NCBI GenBank assembly: GCA_031296355.1
Contig: JARLFX010000123.1
Span: 1-40,046 of the forward strand
Source of the DNA: Acidobacteriaceae bacterium
GTDB lineage: Bacteria; Acidobacteriota; Terriglobia; Terriglobales; Acidobacteriaceae
Direction of reading: 5' to 3'
Length of the DNA: 40,046 nt
Positions 34,890 to 40,046 of the stretch are shown here, piece after piece (within the stretch, counting starts at the first letter, position 1; each line of letters begins with the position of its first letter). The notes beneath the pieces are model-generated. The model had not been told where the DNA came from. It saw nothing but the letters and a program-made list of their open reading frames with translations, and searched no databases. A program made the position numbers and the translations under genes.

Positions 34890-34917
34890 GTCATCCTGAG
34901 CGCAGCGAAGGATCTCA
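34890..34917 (+). repeat. GTCATCCTGAGCG intergenic repeat
   Basis: GTCATCCTGAGCGCAGCGAA followed by GGATCTC. Compared with the 34994 copy it carries paired changes (ATTCT to ATCCT, AGAAT to AGGAT) that keep complementarity between the two ends, hinting that the element acts as a hairpin. Confidence 0.8.
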
Positions 34918-34993
34918 GTATTTGTCTTTATCGCTGCAAGAAAGCCACCCCAGGAAGGCCGTTCTTCGATCTGTCACCAACTTTTTGTAATTT

Positions 34994-35020
34994 GTCATTC
35001 TGAGCGCAGCGAAGAATCTC
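34994..35020 (+). repeat. GTCATTCTGAGCG intergenic repeat
   Basis: GTCATTCTGAGCGCAGCGAA followed by GAATCTC. The ends ATTCT and AGAAT are complementary (short hairpin). Confidence 0.85.
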
Positions 35021-35050
35021 AACTACTCACATCGCCACCAATCTGGGTGC

Positions 35051-35087
35051 CCCATCTTCGCCACAGTTTTATCGTGGCTAAGGTGGG
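35051..35087. repeat. Imperfect hairpin repeat (GGGTGCCCCATC type)
   Basis: The arms CCCATCTTCGCCAC and GTGGCTAAGGTGGG pair at 12 of 14 positions around a TTTT-containing loop. Preceded by GGGTGCC as at 31084, so probably the same repeat family. Confidence 0.5.
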
Positions 35088-35180
35088 ATAGCGTCGCAGT
35101 TTCATCGCGACGGCCGCGCGACGCGCGCAAATGCTGACGCCCAGCACACTCTCTCCGCCGTAGCCCATTCCTTCACCCTT

Positions 35181-35212
35181 GTCATTCTGAGCGCAGCGAA
35201 GAATCTGCTTCT
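35181..35212 (+). repeat. GTCATTCTGAGCG intergenic repeat
   Basis: GTCATTCTGAGCGCAGCGAA then GAATCTGCTTCT. Identical over its first 26 bases to the copies at 34994 and 39540. Confidence 0.85.
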
Positions 35213-35225
35213 GGCTTTCGTTAAG

Positions 35226-35285
35226 GGCACGGCTTCAGCCGTGCCGTAATAACCCGCCACAGAACCGGGCTTTAGCCCCTGAGGT
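35226..35285 (+). repeat. REP-like intergenic element, copy B
   Basis: A perfect 9-bp hairpin GGCACGGCT/AGCCGTGCC (35226-35245) and the tail CCGCCACAGAACCGGGCTTT then AGCCCCTGAGGT. Same orientation and layout as copy A at 25384-25445. The tail is nearly identical while the stem has changed on both sides together. Confidence 0.75.
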
Positions 35286-35382
35286 ATTTTTCTCACACAA
35301 GCAGCACCTCACCCCATCGCGGATGTTAGCATTCTCATCACTGCTCAGATTAACTCTCTCTTTGCTGCATCGAGGTAAATCC

Positions 35383-36276
35383 ATGTTCCGTCGCATTTCA
35401 TGCGCAGTTCTCTTAAGTGCCACCTTAATGTTTGGTCAGTCAGCACCAGTCGACAATCTCCCGTTGTCAGTTGATGGCGTAATTTCAATGTGCCACGCCG
35501 GCCTCTCAGACGACATCGTGATTGCAAAGATTCATCAGACAAATACACCTCTCAATCTGAGTACTGATGATTTAATTCGCCTCAAGAAGGCAAACGTCAG
35601 TGATGCAGTAGTAAAGGCATTATTAACTCCCCAATCCGCAGTGGCCCCTACTACGACAATCGTTGTTCAGTCCCCAGGTCTGGCACGGCTCACGAACGAT
35701 AACCCTTCTGGCGCGACTACTGCTCCAGGCCAATCCGCTGTGGGAGACCCAAACGATCCTCTGGCCGTACATGACTCGGGAATATATATCTTCGCGACAT
35801 CCGGTGATGGCTCCCGCCATATGACAATGCTTGAGCGGACAGGATCCACGTTGGCTGTGAATACAGGATTTGGGACGCTAAAGACAAAAGCTGTTCTTCC
35901 CGGAAAGTCTGCTTCTATTCGAACCAGTACAAAGGCCGTATTCTACTTTTACTTCGAAGACAAAGCGGCAGGCTTAGGATCATCGCCCCTTTTGTTTGGA
36001 GGCATCTCAAATCCTAATCAATTCGTACTCGTGAAATTGAATGTCCAAAAATCGAGTAGAGAAACTGTCACCGGGCACTTCAACGGCTGGAGCGGCTCCG
36101 GGGGAACAGATCAAAAAGGAGCCATCGCATTTAAGTCGGAGAAGATTCGCCCAGGGCTTTATAGAATTCAATTACCTGACGGCACAAAAGCTGGTGAATA
36201 CTGTTTCATTTCATCCGGTAACGGAACGTTTGGCCCTGGAACACCAATCAATCTTTTTGACTTTGGAATCGACTAG
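35383..36276 (+). CDS. Secreted protein of unknown function with LSVDGVISMCHAGLSDD domain
   Basis: A 297-aa exported protein. The ATG at 35383 has GAGGTAA seven bases upstream and begins the signal peptide (RRISCAVLLSATLMFGQS). Residues 27-81 form a helical module (LSVDGVISMCHAGLSDDIVIAKI...LSTDDLIRLKKANVSDAVVKALL) that I know from many acidobacterial secreted proteins, function unknown. After a Thr/Pro/Ser linker comes a beta-rich C-terminal domain (about 130-297) of unrecognised type. The coding DNA is visibly more A/T-rich in third positions than neighbouring genes, and the gene lies next to the repeat island, so acquisition by transfer is possible. It ends before a shared terminator. Confidence 0.78.
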   Translation: MFRRISCAVLLSATLMFGQSAPVDNLPLSVDGVISMCHAGLSDDIVIAKIHQTNTPLNLSTDDLIRLKKANVSDAVVKALLTPQSAVAPTTTIVVQSPGLARLTNDNPSGATTAPGQSAVGDPNDPLAVHDSGIYIFATSGDGSRHMTMLERTGSTLAVNTGFGTLKTKAVLPGKSASIRTSTKAVFYFYFEDKAAGLGSSPLLFGGISNPNQFVLVKLNVQKSSRETVTGHFNGWSGSGGTDQKGAIAFKSEKIRPGLYRIQLPDGTKAGEYCFISSGNGTFGPGTPINLFDFGID

Positions 36277-36307
36277 CTCCAACGAAAGCTGAAATGGCTT
36301 AAACAAC

Positions 36308-36336
36308 AAAGGCGGCCTGGATTCCAGGCCGCCTTT
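36308..36336. terminator. Bidirectional terminator before gyrB
   Basis: A perfect 13-bp stem AAAGGCGGCCTGG/CCAGGCCGCCTTT with a 3-base loop. It is 31 bases past the secreted protein stop and 18 bases past the gyrB stop on the other strand; A/T pairs at the base provide U-runs in both directions. Confidence 0.9.
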
Positions 36337-36354
36337 ATCTTCGCCATCACATCG

Positions 36355-39066
<2,712 letters not shown>

Positions 39067-39069
39067 TTA

Positions 39070-39087
39070 TGCACTAAAAATAGTGCA
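39070..39087. promoter_or_regulatory. Inverted repeat upstream of gyrB, possible operator
   Basis: TGCACTA and TAGTGCA (7 bp each) separated by AAAA, 58 bases before the gyrB start, in an A/T-rich stretch that should hold the promoter. The symmetry and size fit a repressor site or a small hairpin; no regulator can be named. Confidence 0.35.
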
Positions 39088-39156
39088 ATTTTGCTCCGAA
39101 TACGGGACCTTTTCGTGTCTCTATTTTACCACTAAAAATGATGGCTTTTAAGCATG

Positions 39157-39183
39157 AAAAAGCCCTCGCGAAGAGGGCTTTTT
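39157..39183 (-). terminator. Intrinsic terminator after rpmA
   Basis: The stem AAAAAGCCCTC/GAGGGCTTTTT with a 5-base loop lies 20 bases after the rpmA stop codon on the minus strand and separates rpmA from gyrB. Confidence 0.85.
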
Positions 39184-39202
39184 GCACCACAGAATATACC
39201 TT

Positions 39203-39475
39203 TTACGCGGTCGCTTCGGCCACGATCGGGTCCACTGCCACAAAGCGTCCAGTGCGTCCGCGGTCCACAAACTTTACCGTGCCATCCACCTTCGCAAACA
39301 GGGTGTCGTCCTTGCCGCGGCCCACGTTTAGCCCGGCCTTCAGCGGGGTCCCACGCTGCCGCACGATGATCGAGCCACCGGTCACAACCTGTCCGCCAAA
39401 CACCTTCACACCCAGCCGCTGTGCATTTGAATCCCGGCCGTTCTTGGAACTGCCTAACCCTTTTTTATGTGCCAT
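39203..39475 (-). CDS. rpmA: 50S ribosomal protein L27
   Basis: A 90-aa component of the large ribosomal subunit near the peptidyl-transferase centre. It begins [20 protein letters not shown] and continues [22 protein letters not shown], the characteristic L27 sequence; no cleavable N-terminal extension of the Firmicutes kind is present. Follows rplU on the same strand after 122 bases that contain an intergenic repeat. Confidence 0.97.
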   Translation of the reverse strand: MAHKKGLGSSKNGRDSNAQRLGVKVFGGQVVTGGSIIVRQRGTPLKAGLNVGRGKDDTLFAKVDGTVKFVDRGRTGRFVAVDPIVAEATA

Positions 39476-39539
39476 TTCTCTACCCTCGTATCGGCCCGCC
39501 GCAGCGTCACCGGAATTTCAATCTTTCCCAAAAATTCTT

Positions 39540-39578
39540 GTCATTCTGAGCGCAGCGAAGAATCTGCTTTTCGCAAAT
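39540..39578 (+). repeat. GTCATTCTGAGCG intergenic repeat inside the rplU-rpmA operon
   Basis: GTCATTCTGAGCGCAGCGAA followed by GAATCTGCTTTTCGCAAATG. It sits between rpmA and rplU, so it must be transcribed within the ribosomal-protein mRNA on the minus strand. Confidence 0.85.
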
Positions 39579-39597
39579 GCCGCCCAAAATCTCCGGC

Positions 39598-39924
39598 TTA
39601 CGCCTTCAGGCTCTTGCCGCCGACCACGATCTCATTGATCTTCACCTGCACGAATGCCTGGCGGTGGCCCTGCAGCTTCTTGTACTGCTTCTTGCGCTTG
39701 TAGTGGAATACCAGAATCTTATCGCCGCGGCCTTCGCCCACGACAGACGCCGTAACCTTGGCGCCCTTCAGATCCTGCTCGAAGTTGCCCTCGGAACCCG
39801 ATACCGCCACCACGTCAGAAAACTCAATCGCGGCGCCGCTCTCGTGGCCCGTCTTCTCGATCTTGACCACGTCGCCCGGGGCCACGCGATACTGCTTACC
39901 ACCTGTGCGAATCACTGCGTACAT
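39598..39924 (-). CDS. rplU: 50S ribosomal protein L21
   Basis: A 108-aa large-subunit protein that binds 23S rRNA. Seen: MYAVIRTGGKQYRVAPGDVV at the start, ILVFHYKRKKQYKKLQGHRQ, and the final VKINEIVVGG. The ATG at 39924 has TGGAGG five bases upstream; the in-frame extension to 39972 is not used. First visible gene of the rplU-rpmA operon. About 120 bases of leader remain before the window edge, in which I see no clear regulatory fold. Confidence 0.97.
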   Translation of the reverse strand: MYAVIRTGGKQYRVAPGDVVKIEKTGHESGAAIEFSDVVAVSGSEGNFEQDLKGAKVTASVVGEGRGDKILVFHYKRKKQYKKLQGHRQAFVQVKINEIVVGGKSLKA

Positions 39925-40046
39925 GCAAACCTCCAGCGTTTTAGGGCGCGAAATACCGCAGCCTATGCGCAAATCCTTTTCAAATCTTGGTCGGGGCTAA
40001 TACCGGAACAGCGCTGAATTCACGCCTTCAACCAGACCCAAGCCGC

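Larger units (their letters stand above)
34839..35382. other. Gene-free repeat island
   Basis: About 540 bases with no credible gene. It holds three GTCATYCTGAGCG elements, one GGGTGCCCCATC hairpin, one REP-like element (copy B) and the presumed promoter of the 297-aa secreted protein. Such stacking of unrelated short repeats suggests an insertion-tolerant site. Confidence 0.7.

Noticed and set aside
35102..35423. Short minus-strand frames in the repeat island
   Set aside because: Built from translated repeat sequences; no start signals.

Overview
The window most likely comes from a soil acidobacterium of the Acidobacteriaceae type (the Terriglobus/Granulicella/Edaphobacter group). This is inferred from several things: GC-rich coding DNA; very long secreted proteins built from bacterial Ig-like and NHL repeats; a secreted protein family with an LPxAPxP motif after the signal peptide and a DPRYY/DPHYH motif; a tetraether-synthase-like radical SAM enzyme, fitting the membrane-spanning iso-diabolic acid lipids known from this phylum; and short intergenic repeats of the GTCATTCTGAGCGCAG type. 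No rRNA, tRNA, CRISPR array, transposase, integrase or phage gene was found. This reads as ordinary chromosome with a strong cell-envelope emphasis.

Layout. 1-1300: the 5' part of pfkA and a hemolysin-III/PAQR membrane protein, both on the minus strand. 1632-13724: a surface/secretion block on the plus strand. It holds a 1179-aa Ig/MBG-repeat protein with a glutamine-amidotransferase-like domain, an AsmA-like protein, a 1922-aa NHL plus 12-fold Ig-repeat protein, and a small outer-membrane beta-barrel 10 bases behind it. 13959-15686: a PiT phosphate transporter. 15773-19847 (minus): a Tes/Mss-like radical SAM enzyme and a tandem pair of paralogous secreted proteins. 20063-21675 (plus): an RlpA-type lipoprotein and an unknown secreted protein. 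21748-25208 (minus): a translationally coupled, exported TldD-like/TldE-like pair. 25606-27233 (plus): an Ste24-like M48 membrane protease and a HIT protein. 27336-30326 (minus): a 52-aa very basic protein and a PcrA/UvrD helicase with an unusual acidic insertion. 30383-30979 (plus): a LOG-family protein. 31245-32766 (minus): a tightly overlapping TauE-like / SemiSWEET / DUF971 operon. 32853-34058 (plus): a secreted serine hydrolase. 34062-34838 (minus): a solitary OppF/DppF-like ATPase. 34839-35382: a repeat island. 35383-36276 (plus): a more A/T-rich unknown secreted protein. 36355-39924 (minus): gyrB, rpmA and rplU.

Convergent genes are mostly separated by strong bidirectional hairpin terminators (15718, 21682, 27254, 36308). 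The exception is the serine hydrolase/ABC ATPase pair, whose stop codons lie 3 bases apart.

The points most worth following up are the Tes/Mss-like enzyme, the C-terminal transmembrane-hairpin plus GCG cassette inserted into the last Ig domain of both giant proteins, and the exported TldD/TldE-like pair in which only one partner keeps the metalloprotease residues. All functions are inferred from reading the sequence; no database search was run.
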